In this document: piece by piece, positions 26,856 through 35,174 of the stretch
Layout of the letters: each line of letters opens with the position of its first letter
How positions within the stretch are numbered: position 1 is the stretch's first letter
Origin: Henriciella mobilis
Lineage (GTDB): Bacteria; Pseudomonadota; Alphaproteobacteria; Caulobacterales; Hyphomonadaceae
Direction: 5' to 3'
DNA length: 64,000 bases
NCBI RefSeq assembly: GCF_003576315.1
Contig: NZ_QWFZ01000039.1
Span: forward strand, 398,967 to 462,966
Program-made: the position numbers and the translations under genes
The notes under the pieces: model-generated
Seen by the model: the letters and a program-made list of their open reading frames with translations, nothing else
Told to the model about the DNA's origin: nothing
Databases searched by the model: none

Positions 26856-29102
26856 ATGAGTTTTCCTGATCGCGAGACTGTTCTCGACTTCATCAACAAA
26901 AATCCCTCGCTGACGACCAAGCAGGAGATTGCGCGCGGCCTTAAAGTCAAAGGTCGCGAGCGCCAGCATTTGCGGGCCATCCTCAAGGAGCTTGAGGCGG
27001 ACGGAACGCTGGAACGCACCGGCAAGCGCGCCTGGGCCAAGGCTGACCAGCCGCCTCCCACCGGTGTCATCTCCTTTGAGGAGATCGATAGTGACGGTGA
27101 GCTGATTGCCCGCGCCGTCGGGCGTGACGGCACATTCGGTCCGCCAATCCGCTATGCCGGTTATAGCGGCAAGTCCCGCGGGCCGGCGCCTGGGGTTGGC
27201 GACAAGGGCCTCGCGCGGGTCAATGAATCGAATGGCGAATACCACGCCAAGCTCCTGAAACTATTCGAAAAACGCGATGAAGATTCGCCCATGACCGGGC
27301 GGTTCGAGCGCACGCCGCGCGGCGGCCGGATCGTTCCGGCGAGCCGCAAGGACAAGCGCACGCTGCTCATCGCGGAAAGCGATCGCAAGGGCGCAGAGGA
27401 TGGCGATCTCGTGCGTGCCATCCCCAAGCCCGGCAAGCCGAACGGGCCGGCCTTCGGTGTCGTGACCGACGTCCTTGGCCGCATTGACGATCCGCGCGCC
27501 GCCTCGCTGCTGGCGATCCACGCTCACGATATCCCGGTCGAGTTTCCCAAGGATGTGCTGAACGAGGCGAAGTCGATCAAGCCACTCGACAGCCCGCGCG
27601 AGGACCTGACCGGTCTCGACCTCATTACCATCGACCCGGCCGATGCGCGCGACCATGACGACGCCGTCTATGCCGAAAAACTGGATGATGGCTGGAAGGT
27701 CATCGTGGCCATTGCCGATGTCGCGGCCTATGTCCGCCCGGGCACTGCCCTCGACCGCGAGGCGCAGAAGCGTGGCAACTCCACCTACTTCCCCGACCGC
27801 GTCGTCCCGATGCTGCCGTTCGAACTGTCGGCAGATGCCTGTTCGCTTGTCGAGAATGAAGACCGGCCCTGCATGGCCGTCGAAATGATCTTCGATCAGT
27901 CCGGCACCAAGCGCTCTCATCGGTTTATCCGCGGCACCATGCGCTCAAAGGCCAAGCTGGCTTATGAGGAAGCGCAGGCTGCGATCGACGGAAAGACAGG
28001 CGGGCCAGGTGAAAAATGGCTCGAACCGGTGCTGAAGCCGCTCTGGGGGGCCTTTGAGGCGCTCGGCAAGGCGCGCGCCAAGCGTGGCCCTCTGGAACTC
28101 GACATGCCGGAGAAGCGCGTCGAGATCGGCGAGGACGGCAAAGTGACCGGCATCACCGAAAAGGAGCGTTTCGACGCGCACCGTCTGATCGAGGAGTTCA
28201 TGATCCAGGCGAACGTGGCGGCCGCCGAGACGCTGGAAAAGCTGGGTGCGCCCCTGCTCTACCGGGTTCACGACCAGCCGACAGATGCAAAGATCGCCGC
28301 TTTGGCTGATTTCCTGCAGACGCTGGATATCAACTGGTCCTTGGGCGAGCGGCCGCAGACCCATCGTTTCAATCGGCTGCTCGCCGATACGCGCAACACC
28401 GACAATTCCGAAGCCGTGTCCGAAATCGTCCTGCGCTCACAGGCCCAGGCGATATACGATCCGGACAATGTCGGCCATTTCGGCCTGAACCTGGCACGCT
28501 ATGCACACTTCACGTCACCAATCCGACGCTACAGCGACCTCATCGTCCACCGGGCCCTGATCAGTTCACTCAAACTGGGCGATGACGGGCTTACGCAGGA
28601 AATGGCCGCCTCGCTGCACGATATTGCCAGCCACCTCGTTGACACCGAACGCCGCTCCATGGCTGCCGAGCGCGAGGCGACCGACCGTTATCTGGCGCTC
28701 TACCTGCAGGACAAGGTCGGCGCCGAGTTCGAGGGCCGGATCACAGGCGTAACGCCCGCCGGCCTGTTTATCCGCATGGGTGGCACAGGCGCCGATGGTT
28801 TTTCTCCGATCTCGCGCCTTTCAGACGATTACTGGGTCTATGACGAACCCAGCATGGCGCTCATCGCACGCGGATCGGGCAAAAGATTCGAACTGGGTCA
28901 GACCGTGAAAGTGCGCCTTGAGGAAGTTACGCCACTTCAGGGTGGCCTCTTGCTTGAGGTCCTCTCGCCGCCCAAACCCAAAAAGCCGGGCCAGAAAATT
29001 CCCGCCTCGCGTGGCGGCAGGTCTGGTCCGCCTGGACGCGGGCGTGGCAAAGTCTCCCGGAAGCCCCGCCACAAGGGGCGTAAAAAGGGAGGAAAGCGCT
29101 GA
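26856..29102 (+). CDS. rnr: Ribonuclease R
   Basis: 748 residues. A processive 3'-5' exoribonuclease that degrades structured RNA. The N-terminal winged-helix region (1 to about 65) is followed by cold-shock-like RNA-binding domains. The RNB catalytic domain contains the metal-binding cluster DPADARDHDDAVYAE at about 262. A C-terminal S1 domain (about 620-705, VGAEFEGRITGVTPAGLFI) precedes a basic Arg/Lys/Gly tail. The stop overlaps the Nudix gene start by one base (TGATG). The ribosome-binding site is weak. Confidence 0.97.
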   Translation: MSFPDRETVLDFINKNPSLTTKQEIARGLKVKGRERQHLRAILKELEADGTLERTGKRAWAKADQPPPTGVISFEEIDSDGELIARAVGRDGTFGPPIRYAGYSGKSRGPAPGVGDKGLARVNESNGEYHAKLLKLFEKRDEDSPMTGRFERTPRGGRIVPASRKDKRTLLIAESDRKGAEDGDLVRAIPKPGKPNGPAFGVVTDVLGRIDDPRAASLLAIHAHDIPVEFPKDVLNEAKSIKPLDSPREDLTGLDLITIDPADARDHDDAVYAEKLDDGWKVIVAIADVAAYVRPGTALDREAQKRGNSTYFPDRVVPMLPFELSADACSLVENEDRPCMAVEMIFDQSGTKRSHRFIRGTMRSKAKLAYEEAQAAIDGKTGGPGEKWLEPVLKPLWGAFEALGKARAKRGPLELDMPEKRVEIGEDGKVTGITEKERFDAHRLIEEFMIQANVAAAETLEKLGAPLLYRVHDQPTDAKIAALADFLQTLDINWSLGERPQTHRFNRLLADTRNTDNSEAVSEIVLRSQAQAIYDPDNVGHFGLNLARYAHFTSPIRRYSDLIVHRALISSLKLGDDGLTQEMAASLHDIASHLVDTERRSMAAEREATDRYLALYLQDKVGAEFEGRITGVTPAGLFIRMGGTGADGFSPISRLSDDYWVYDEPSMALIARGSGKRFELGQTVKVRLEEVTPLQGGLLLEVLSPPKPKKPGQKIPASRGGRSGPPGRGRGKVSRKPRHKGRKKGGKR

Positions 29103-29830
29103 TGACCGTCAAACTGGGCAGCGCTTATGACAAGGAAGGCGATGGCGACGTCATCCAGACGGACCGTCCCACGCCAAGGCCGCGTGATGCTGCCACGCTG
29201 ATACTGGTCCGCCGTGACCAGGCCCAACCGCGCCTGCTGATGGGCAAGCGGTCCGGCGGCCACGATTTCATGCCAGACAAGTATGTCTTTCCAGGCGGGC
29301 GCGTGGACACTGCCGACGGCCGTGTGCCTAGCGTGTCGGAACTTCGGCGGTCTGTGGAAAGCAAGCTCGCGCACAAGACCCGCCGTAAGCCGCGCGCCTT
29401 CGGGCTGACGGCCATCCGGGAGACTTTCGAGGAAACCGGGCTGATCGTCGGCCGGCCTTCCGACTTTCCAGGTTCGCCGGCGGCCGACTGGGAGAAGTAT
29501 GCCGCTCAGGGGGCTGCACCGTGTCTGAAGGGCTTCACCTTCATCGGCCGCGCCATCACACCGCCCTATCGACCCAAGCGCTTCGATGCCCGCTTCTTCA
29601 TGGCTGAAGCCGAGGACGTCCTGATTGATGAACGCCCACCTGTCGACGGCGCTGAACTGCATGACCTGCAATGGGTGACACTGGCAGATGCGATGGCGCT
29701 GGACCTGCCCAATGTGACGCGTTTCATGATCGGCGAGATCGGCGAGCGGCTGAAGCAGAGGGATCCGGAAGCGGTGCGTCCGCCATTCCTGCGGTGGACG
29801 CCAAGCGGCCATTCCCGCGACAGGATCTGA
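29102..29830 (+). CDS. Nudix family hydrolase
   Basis: 242 residues. It cleaves a nucleoside diphosphate linked to another moiety; the substrate is unknown. The Nudix signature is extended: VFPGGRVD supplies the first Gly, then an insertion of about 40 residues, then AIRETFEETGLIVG with the catalytic REXXEEXGX pattern. Such an insertion is seen in NUDT19-like proteins. Translation is coupled to rnr by the TGATG overlap. Confidence 0.88.
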   Translation: MTVKLGSAYDKEGDGDVIQTDRPTPRPRDAATLILVRRDQAQPRLLMGKRSGGHDFMPDKYVFPGGRVDTADGRVPSVSELRRSVESKLAHKTRRKPRAFGLTAIRETFEETGLIVGRPSDFPGSPAADWEKYAAQGAAPCLKGFTFIGRAITPPYRPKRFDARFFMAEAEDVLIDERPPVDGAELHDLQWVTLADAMALDLPNVTRFMIGEIGERLKQRDPEAVRPPFLRWTPSGHSRDRI

Positions 29831-29856
29831 ATTGCCGGGCCTGTGCGCACAGCCGC

Positions 29857-29885
29857 TTGACTTTGAGGGCCTGCCCCTCCATTAA
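29857..29885 (+). promoter_or_regulatory. Possible sigma-70 promoter of rpmG
   Basis: TTGACT (29857-29862), a 17-base spacer and a poor -10 (CATTAA, 29880-29885), about 40 bases before rpmG. The -35 is good but the -10 matches only half the consensus, so this is tentative. Confidence 0.3.
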
Positions 29886-29927
29886 GCGCCCTTCGAATTT
29901 CAGAAACACCCGAAACGAGCACCTGTC

Positions 29928-30095
29928 ATGGCCAAGCCGACAACCATCAAGATTCGCCTGAACTCGACCGCCGGGACGGGCTTCTTCTATGTGACGAAGA
30001 AAAACCCGCGCAACATCACCGAGAAAATGGTGATGCGCAAATACGACCCGATTGCGAAAAAGCATGTCGAGTTCAAGGAAGCCAAGATCAAGTAA
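29928..30095 (+). CDS. rpmG: 50S ribosomal protein L33
   Basis: 55 residues. It begins [20 protein letters not shown] and ends [12 protein letters not shown], the standard L33 sequence. The form lacks the CxxC zinc-binding pairs, so it is the zinc-independent type (C-). An intrinsic terminator follows 33 bases after the stop, so it is probably a single-gene transcript. Confidence 0.97.
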   Translation: MAKPTTIKIRLNSTAGTGFFYVTKKNPRNITEKMVMRKYDPIAKKHVEFKEAKIK

Positions 30096-30128
30096 GCGAG
30101 ACCGCTTCACTTCATAGAGAATATCAAG

Positions 30129-30155
30129 AACCGGGCTTAGTGCCCGGTTTTTTTT
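30129..30155 (+). terminator. Intrinsic terminator of rpmG
   Basis: Stem AACCGGGC (30129-30136) with GCCCGGTT (30142-30149), 5-base loop, then a run of eight T that begins in the right arm. A strong Rho-independent terminator. Confidence 0.92.
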
Positions 30156-30227
30156 GATCTCCGTAAAGACACGTATGGAGCCTTCTGCCGCTGTGTATGT
30201 TATTGTCTTAGCCACAGGAGGTGGCAC

Positions 30228-30692
30228 ATGGCACTTGAATTCAAAAAGGTCGTCGCGGTCGTGGATGTCGATGACGACCTCGCAGATCTGGTTTTCGAAA
30301 CCGCCAAGGGAATTACGGCGAGTGATGGTGAACTGCATGCCATCGACTCCAACCCTTTCATCACCACCTTCGAGTCACCCTATGCGAGCGGCGCTCTTGA
30401 AGCCGATGCAGAGGCTCACCGCGCCGATGCTGAACGGCGCACGAAAATGCTGGATGACCTCGCTGCAGCTCATGGCGGCGCTACCAAACTTGCGGTTCTC
30501 GAAGGCAATCCATCGCGCGACGCAGCGAGCTACGCCAAGAAGAACGACGCCGATCTGATCGTCATCGGGTCACACCAGAAAGGCTGGCTAAAACGCCTTC
30601 TCGAGGGTTCCGAAAGCGCTGACATGATCCGGGAGGCACCGTGTGCCGTCTTTGTGGTGACAACCGCGCACAAGAAAAAGGTCAGCGGCTAG
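30228..30692 (+). CDS. Universal stress protein (UspA family)
   Basis: 154 residues, one Usp domain. It opens FKKVVAVVDVDDDLADLVFE, and the C-terminal ATP-binding-type segment DLIVIGSHQKGWLKRLLEGS followed by APCAVFVV matches the family pattern G-x2-G-x9-G(S/T). The ribosome-binding site GGAGGTGG is strong. It lies alone between the rpmG terminator and convergent pleD. No EcfG-type promoter was found upstream, although such genes are often stress-induced. Confidence 0.92.
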   Translation: MALEFKKVVAVVDVDDDLADLVFETAKGITASDGELHAIDSNPFITTFESPYASGALEADAEAHRADAERRTKMLDDLAAAHGGATKLAVLEGNPSRDAASYAKKNDADLIVIGSHQKGWLKRLLEGSESADMIREAPCAVFVVTTAHKKKVSG

Positions 30693-30717
30693 CGGGCCTG
30701 ATGTCTGCAACGCCTGT

Positions 30718-32088
30718 TCAGGCGGCGATATTCGTTACGCGATTGCGGCCTGCCGTCTTGGCTTCGTACAGGGCCAGATCGGCCCGTCTGAGCATGTCGG
30801 CCACCGTGTCGTCCTCGCCTGCATAGGCGGCAACGCCAGCGCTCACGGTCACGCCCAGCTTCTGCTGACCAAGATCGTCCAGCTCGAAAGGCTCTGCGGC
30901 AACCGACTTGCGGATCCGTTCCGCCGCGCGGCCAGCAAGGTCGCCGGTCGTCTCGGGCATGATCACCAGGAACTCCTCGCCGCCGGGACGGCAGACAATA
31001 TCCTTCGGGCGCACATTGGTCCTGATGCGGTCTGCGAACTGGACAAGGACCCTGTCGCCCGCATCGTGACCATATTTGTCGTTCACCTGCTTGAAGTGGT
31101 CGATATCAACCGAAATGACTGACAGCGGCTGGCTGCCGAGCGAGGCGCGCTTCATCCAGAGTGCAAGCTGGTTAGTCATGTAGCGGCGATTGTAGAGCCC
31201 CGTCAGCTGATCGACGACAGACAGTTCCAGCCCGCGGTCGACACGGCGACGCAGGATATCGACATATCGCCGTCGTTTCGTCTGGGTCGCAACACGCGCC
31301 AGCAATTCCTCGGCAACGACAGGCGTCTGGATGATGTCGCTCGCACCGAGTTCCAGTGCCTGGGCCGCCAGCTCCCGGTCTGCACTGGTCGCCATCACGA
31401 TAATGGAAAGCGCCCGCGTGGCATCGGTCGTGCGGAAATGCGCGCACAGCCTCAATGGATCAAAGGCCTGATGGCTGAGGCCGAGCAGGACGATATCGAG
31501 ATTGCTGTTGCGCCCGTCGGCTGCCTTGTCAGCCTCATCCAGCGTCAGCACGCGGTGTCCGGCATCCTGAAGCGGATCTCGGATCGACTGCATGGAGGAT
31601 GACGAGGAATCGATCAGCAGGATGTTGGCGCCGCGCTCGAGGCCCTGCATTTCTTCCTCTGCAAGCGCCCCTGCCCGCATGCCATTGGCTTCGCGCTTGC
31701 GAAGCTCCATGGCAACGGCGTTATAGCGATTGAGCGCACCGATGCGCGCCATGAGCGAGAAATCATCGACCGGCTTCGTCAGGAAATCGTCTGCGCCGGC
31801 CTCGAGCCCGCGAACGCGATCGGCTGTTTCATTGAGGGCGGTCAGCATCACCACAGGGATGTGGGCTGTCTGCGGATCGGCTTTCAGACGCCGGCAGACC
31901 TCATAACCATCCATGCCCGGCATCATGACGTCGAGCAGGATGATGTCCGGCTGGTCTTCAGCAGCGATCTTGAGCGCCTCGACACCGTTTTCCGCCAGCA
32001 GCACCGAATAGTACTTGGCCTCCAGCTTCGCCTGCATGAGGCGCCTGTTGGCAAGGATATCATCGACGACCAGAAGTCTTGCGCTCAT
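30718..32088 (-). CDS. pleD: PleD, response regulator diguanylate cyclase
   Basis: 456 residues arranged REC-REC-GGDEF. REC1 (1 to about 120) has the acidic pocket VVDD and phospho-acceptor Asp53 in IILLDVMMPGMDGY. REC2 (about 155-275) lacks the acceptor: the strand reads DIVLLGLSHQ. The cyclase domain has RPGGEEFLVIM as active site and the inhibitory I-site RPKD five residues before GGEEF. It makes c-di-GMP at the developing pole and drives the swarmer-to-stalked transition in Caulobacter relatives. It overlaps divK by four bases. Confidence 0.96.
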   Translation of the reverse strand: MSARLLVVDDILANRRLMQAKLEAKYYSVLLAENGVEALKIAAEDQPDIILLDVMMPGMDGYEVCRRLKADPQTAHIPVVMLTALNETADRVRGLEAGADDFLTKPVDDFSLMARIGALNRYNAVAMELRKREANGMRAGALAEEEMQGLERGANILLIDSSSSSMQSIRDPLQDAGHRVLTLDEADKAADGRNSNLDIVLLGLSHQAFDPLRLCAHFRTTDATRALSIIVMATSADRELAAQALELGASDIIQTPVVAEELLARVATQTKRRRYVDILRRRVDRGLELSVVDQLTGLYNRRYMTNQLALWMKRASLGSQPLSVISVDIDHFKQVNDKYGHDAGDRVLVQFADRIRTNVRPKDIVCRPGGEEFLVIMPETTGDLAGRAAERIRKSVAAEPFELDDLGQQKLGVTVSAGVAAYAGEDDTVADMLRRADLALYEAKTAGRNRVTNIAA

Positions 32089-32477
32089 GCTGCCTTCCTG
32101 TCGTCCACGAGTTCCTGAACGGTCGACAGGAAAGACTTCATCTGAATCGGTTTCGAAAGATAGCCCTCACAGCCTGCCTCGCGAACACGCTGTTCGTCCG
32201 CGCGCATGGCAAACGCCGTCACCGCCAGGACAGGGATGGCGCGAATCGATTCGTCATCCTTGATCCACCGCGTGATATCCAGGCCGGAGACCTCCGGCAG
32301 CTGGATGTCCATGATGATGAGGTCGGGCTTGTGCTGGCGCGCCAGCTCGACGGCCTTGGCGCCGTCACGGCATTGCAGCGTCTGGAATCCGAAAGCATCG
32401 AGGAGATCGCAGAACAGTCGCATGTTCAGCTCATTGTCCTCGACGACAAGCACGGTTTTCTTTTCGCCTGCTGCCAT
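32085..32477 (-). CDS. divK: DivK, single-domain response regulator
   Basis: 130 residues, a lone receiver domain. VLVVEDNELNMRLFCDLLDA carries the acidic pocket, Asp57 in LIIMDIQLPEVSGLD is the phospho-acceptor, and LSKPIQ holds the conserved Lys. DivK is the switch read by PleC and DivJ that controls the CckA-CtrA pathway. The divK-pleD pair, coupled by an ATGA overlap, is conserved in Caulobacterales and relatives. No full CtrA box was found upstream. Confidence 0.95.
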   Translation of the reverse strand: MAAGEKKTVLVVEDNELNMRLFCDLLDAFGFQTLQCRDGAKAVELARQHKPDLIIMDIQLPEVSGLDITRWIKDDESIRAIPVLAVTAFAMRADEQRVREAGCEGYLSKPIQMKSFLSTVQELVDDRKAA

Positions 32478-32601
32478 TACCGATGTCTCGTTTGCACCCT
32501 CAAACCCTCAGCCTCGCGAAGACTATCACCAAGAGTCTTAATCTTTGTTTGAACCCCGCCTGTGAACTTGCCCCCGGAACAAGAACATGGGAAGAACATC
32601 C

Positions 32602-33882
32602 ATGCATACGCTCTGCCGAGATTGCTCGCATACAAGCGCCGGGCAGCATTCCAGATGCCCGGACTGCGGGGGCGATCGCCTCATCTCCCATGCTCAGCTC
32701 CCGGACCTTGGCATCGCTCACATCGATTGTGACGCATTCTACGCTGCGATCGAGAAGCGCGACAATCCCGAACTGCGCAACAAACCAGTCATCGTGGGCG
32801 GCGGGACCCGCGGCGTCGTCGCAACCTGTTGCTACATTGCACGCCTGGATGGTGTTCGCTCGGCCATGCCCATGTTCAAGGCGCTGAAAGCTTGCCCGAA
32901 TGCTGTGGTGATTCGGCCTGATTTCAGGAAATACTCCGAGGTGTCACGCCAGATCAGATCAAAACTTGAGGCCCTGACGCCGCGTGTGCAGATGGTTTCC
33001 ATCGATGAAGGCTATGTCGATCTCTCAGGCACGAGCCGACTGCACGCCCGCCTGCCAGCCGCCCTGCTCGCAAATCTCGCCCGTGAGATCGAAACCGAAA
33101 TCAGGATCACCATTTCCATTGGCCTTTCGTCCAACCGCTTCCTCGCCAAGATGGCGAGCGAACTGGACAAGCCACGGGGCTTTGCCATCCTGCCGCCTGA
33201 CGAGGTTGAAGCCGTTCTCGGTCCGATGCCGGTCACTGCGATTCACGGCGTCGGCCCGGCCTTCGCACGGCGCTTGGCAGCGGACGGATACCGCATCATC
33301 AACGATGTCCGAAGGGCAGACCGGAAGTCGCTGCTGCTCCGCTATGGCGAAAGCGGCCAGCATCTGTGGGAGCGGGCGCATGGCATCGATCACCGCACCG
33401 TTTCGCCAGATCATGAGCGCAAGTCCGTCTCCGCCGAGCGCACGTTCAGCGAGGACATCGCCGATCACGCCACACTTGAGGACCGGCTCTGGGCCGTTTG
33501 CGAGGAGACAGCCAATCGCGCCAAGAAACATGGCCTGGCAGGTTATGTCGTGACGCTGAAGCTGAAGCGAAAGGATTTCCGGACCCTGACCAGGAGCGTC
33601 ACCCTGCATGAGCCGACGCAACTGGCGCAAACGCTCTTTCGGACAACGCGCCCGTTGCTGCACAAGGAAACGCGGGGCGGCACCCCCTACAGGCTGATCG
33701 GCGTTGGCATCTCCGACCTTTGCCCGGCCGGCGTCGACCAGTCCGATCTCGTTGACCCATCTGTCGCCAAGCGCGCCGCCGCAGAGCGGGCAGCCGACAG
33801 GGCCCGCGAGAAGTTCGGGCTGGGCGCGGTCCAGACCGGCCGCGGTGTGCGCGCCGATGCCGAAAAGCGCTCACGGAACTGA
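32602..33882 (+). CDS. dinB: DNA polymerase IV with N-terminal zinc ribbon
   Basis: 426 residues from the ATG at 32602, chosen for the GGGAAG site six bases upstream; an ATG at 32587 is in frame. Residues 5-22 form a CxxC-10-CxxC ribbon (Cys5, 8, 19, 22), an addition seen in some alphaproteobacterial DinB proteins. The Y-family polymerase follows, with HIDCDAFYAAIEKRDNPEL and the catalytic SIDEGYVDLSG, then little-finger domain. No clear C-terminal beta-clamp motif is evident. It copies damaged DNA. Four GAAC elements precede the start. Confidence 0.93.
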   Translation: MHTLCRDCSHTSAGQHSRCPDCGGDRLISHAQLPDLGIAHIDCDAFYAAIEKRDNPELRNKPVIVGGGTRGVVATCCYIARLDGVRSAMPMFKALKACPNAVVIRPDFRKYSEVSRQIRSKLEALTPRVQMVSIDEGYVDLSGTSRLHARLPAALLANLAREIETEIRITISIGLSSNRFLAKMASELDKPRGFAILPPDEVEAVLGPMPVTAIHGVGPAFARRLAADGYRIINDVRRADRKSLLLRYGESGQHLWERAHGIDHRTVSPDHERKSVSAERTFSEDIADHATLEDRLWAVCEETANRAKKHGLAGYVVTLKLKRKDFRTLTRSVTLHEPTQLAQTLFRTTRPLLHKETRGGTPYRLIGVGISDLCPAGVDQSDLVDPSVAKRAAAERAADRAREKFGLGAVQTGRGVRADAEKRSRN

Positions 33883-33962
33883 TCGCTGCCTTGCAGCCGG
33901 ACGCCAGCTGCGTCTAAGAGACTCTCATTGAATACAAACGGATCAGGAAGGCCCAGACCCGC

Positions 33963-34424
33963 ATGAGCACGCCGGAAACACGCCTCTCGGAACTTGGCAT
34001 CACGCTACCCGAACCGATGAAAGCCGTCGCGAACTACGTCCCTTTCGTGATCAGCGGAAACCAGCTTTTCGTATCCGGCCAGGTCAGCGCCACGGCCGAA
34101 GGCCGGATATCCGGCCGGCTCGGCGAAACGATGGACCTGCCGGCTGGCCAGAACGCCGCGCGCCAGTGCGGCATCAACCTGATCGCCCAGTGCAAGGCCG
34201 CGCTTGGCGAGCTGTCGCGGGTCAAGCGCGTGGTGAAGCTGGGCGGCTTCGTGAATTCCCACCCGCTCTTCACGGATATTCCCCAAGTCATCAATGGCTG
34301 CTCCGACCTGATGGTCGAAGTGTTTGGTGAGAAGGGCCGCCACGCCCGTTCAGCCGTCGCCTGCCCGACCCTGCCCCTTGGGGTCGCCGTCGAAATCGAC
34401 GGTATCTTCGAGATCGAGGTCTGA
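33963..34424 (+). CDS. RidA family protein (YjgF-like)
   Basis: 153 residues. It belongs to the longer RidA group that opens RLSELGITLPEPMKAVANYV; the core has LFVSGQVSATAEGRI and ends PLGVAVEIDGIFEIE. Members hydrolyse reactive imines or enamines made by pyridoxal enzymes; the substrate here is unknown. The gene precedes the glycerophosphodiester phosphodiesterase by 9 bases. Confidence 0.92.
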   Translation: MSTPETRLSELGITLPEPMKAVANYVPFVISGNQLFVSGQVSATAEGRISGRLGETMDLPAGQNAARQCGINLIAQCKAALGELSRVKRVVKLGGFVNSHPLFTDIPQVINGCSDLMVEVFGEKGRHARSAVACPTLPLGVAVEIDGIFEIEV

Positions 34425-34433
34425 CAGAGACGG

Positions 34434-35153
34434 ATGGCAGAACGGTTCCAGATCCTCGATTTTGCTTACGCTCATCGGGGGCTCTGGTCTGCCGAAACGC
34501 TTCCCGAAAACAGCCTCGAAGCGATCCTGGCAGCGGCTGAAGCGGGGCTCGGCTGCGAACTGGATGTCCGCCCGGCCGCGTGTGGCACGCCAGTCGTCTT
34601 TCACGACCCGCTCCTCGACCGGATGACAGGCGCCGCCGGGTCAGTCGCGGCGCACCCGGCCGAGGCTCTTACAGCGATCACGCTGAATGGCGGCGGCACG
34701 CTGCCGACACTCGAAGAGGTCCTTGAGGCCTGGCCTGGCAAGGCCCCCCTTCTCATAGAGCTGAAAATCGACGGTGACACCGACGCCGAAGCCTTTACCA
34801 GGACCGTTGCGAGCCTTGTCCAGCAACATCACGGGCCCGCCGCCATGATGAGCTTCAGCCGGACAGCCGTCCGTGCCGTGCCGGTGGAAATCATGAAAGG
34901 CGCGCTGATCATGCCAAGTGTCCTCGCGCCGGGAACAACACTCGAGGCCGCAGTCGCCAAGGCCATGGCGAACCGGCCCGATTACCTCGCCTGCAACATC
35001 CTTGATGCCGGACATGCCTCCGCCCTTGCGGCCCGGCTCGACCTGCCGCTGGCCATATGGACGATCTCCAGCCTCGAGATGAAACGGACAATCAGCCACC
35101 TGCGGGTCGCTCCGATTTTCGAAGGCTTTGATCCGGCCTTTGCGCGGCCATGA
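34434..35153 (+). CDS. Glycerophosphodiester phosphodiesterase family protein
   Basis: 239 residues without signal peptide, so cytoplasmic. AHRGLWSAETLPENSLEA supplies the HRG and EN motifs, ELDVRP the metal ligand pair, and VVFHDPLLDRMT the second His. It is a TIM barrel that releases glycerol-3-phosphate from deacylated phospholipids. The next gene begins 21 bases later and the previous ends 9 bases before, so an operon is likely. Confidence 0.9.
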   Translation: MAERFQILDFAYAHRGLWSAETLPENSLEAILAAAEAGLGCELDVRPAACGTPVVFHDPLLDRMTGAAGSVAAHPAEALTAITLNGGGTLPTLEEVLEAWPGKAPLLIELKIDGDTDAEAFTRTVASLVQQHHGPAAMMSFSRTAVRAVPVEIMKGALIMPSVLAPGTTLEAAVAKAMANRPDYLACNILDAGHASALAARLDLPLAIWTISSLEMKRTISHLRVAPIFEGFDPAFARP

Positions 35154-35174
35154 TCTCGCACTAGCTTTAGCTGC

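Noticed and set aside
32478-32600. CtrA-like TTAA elements upstream of divK
   Set aside because: On the minus strand TTCA and TTAA occur 8 bases apart; the CtrA consensus needs TTAA-N7-TTAA. Only one proper half is present.
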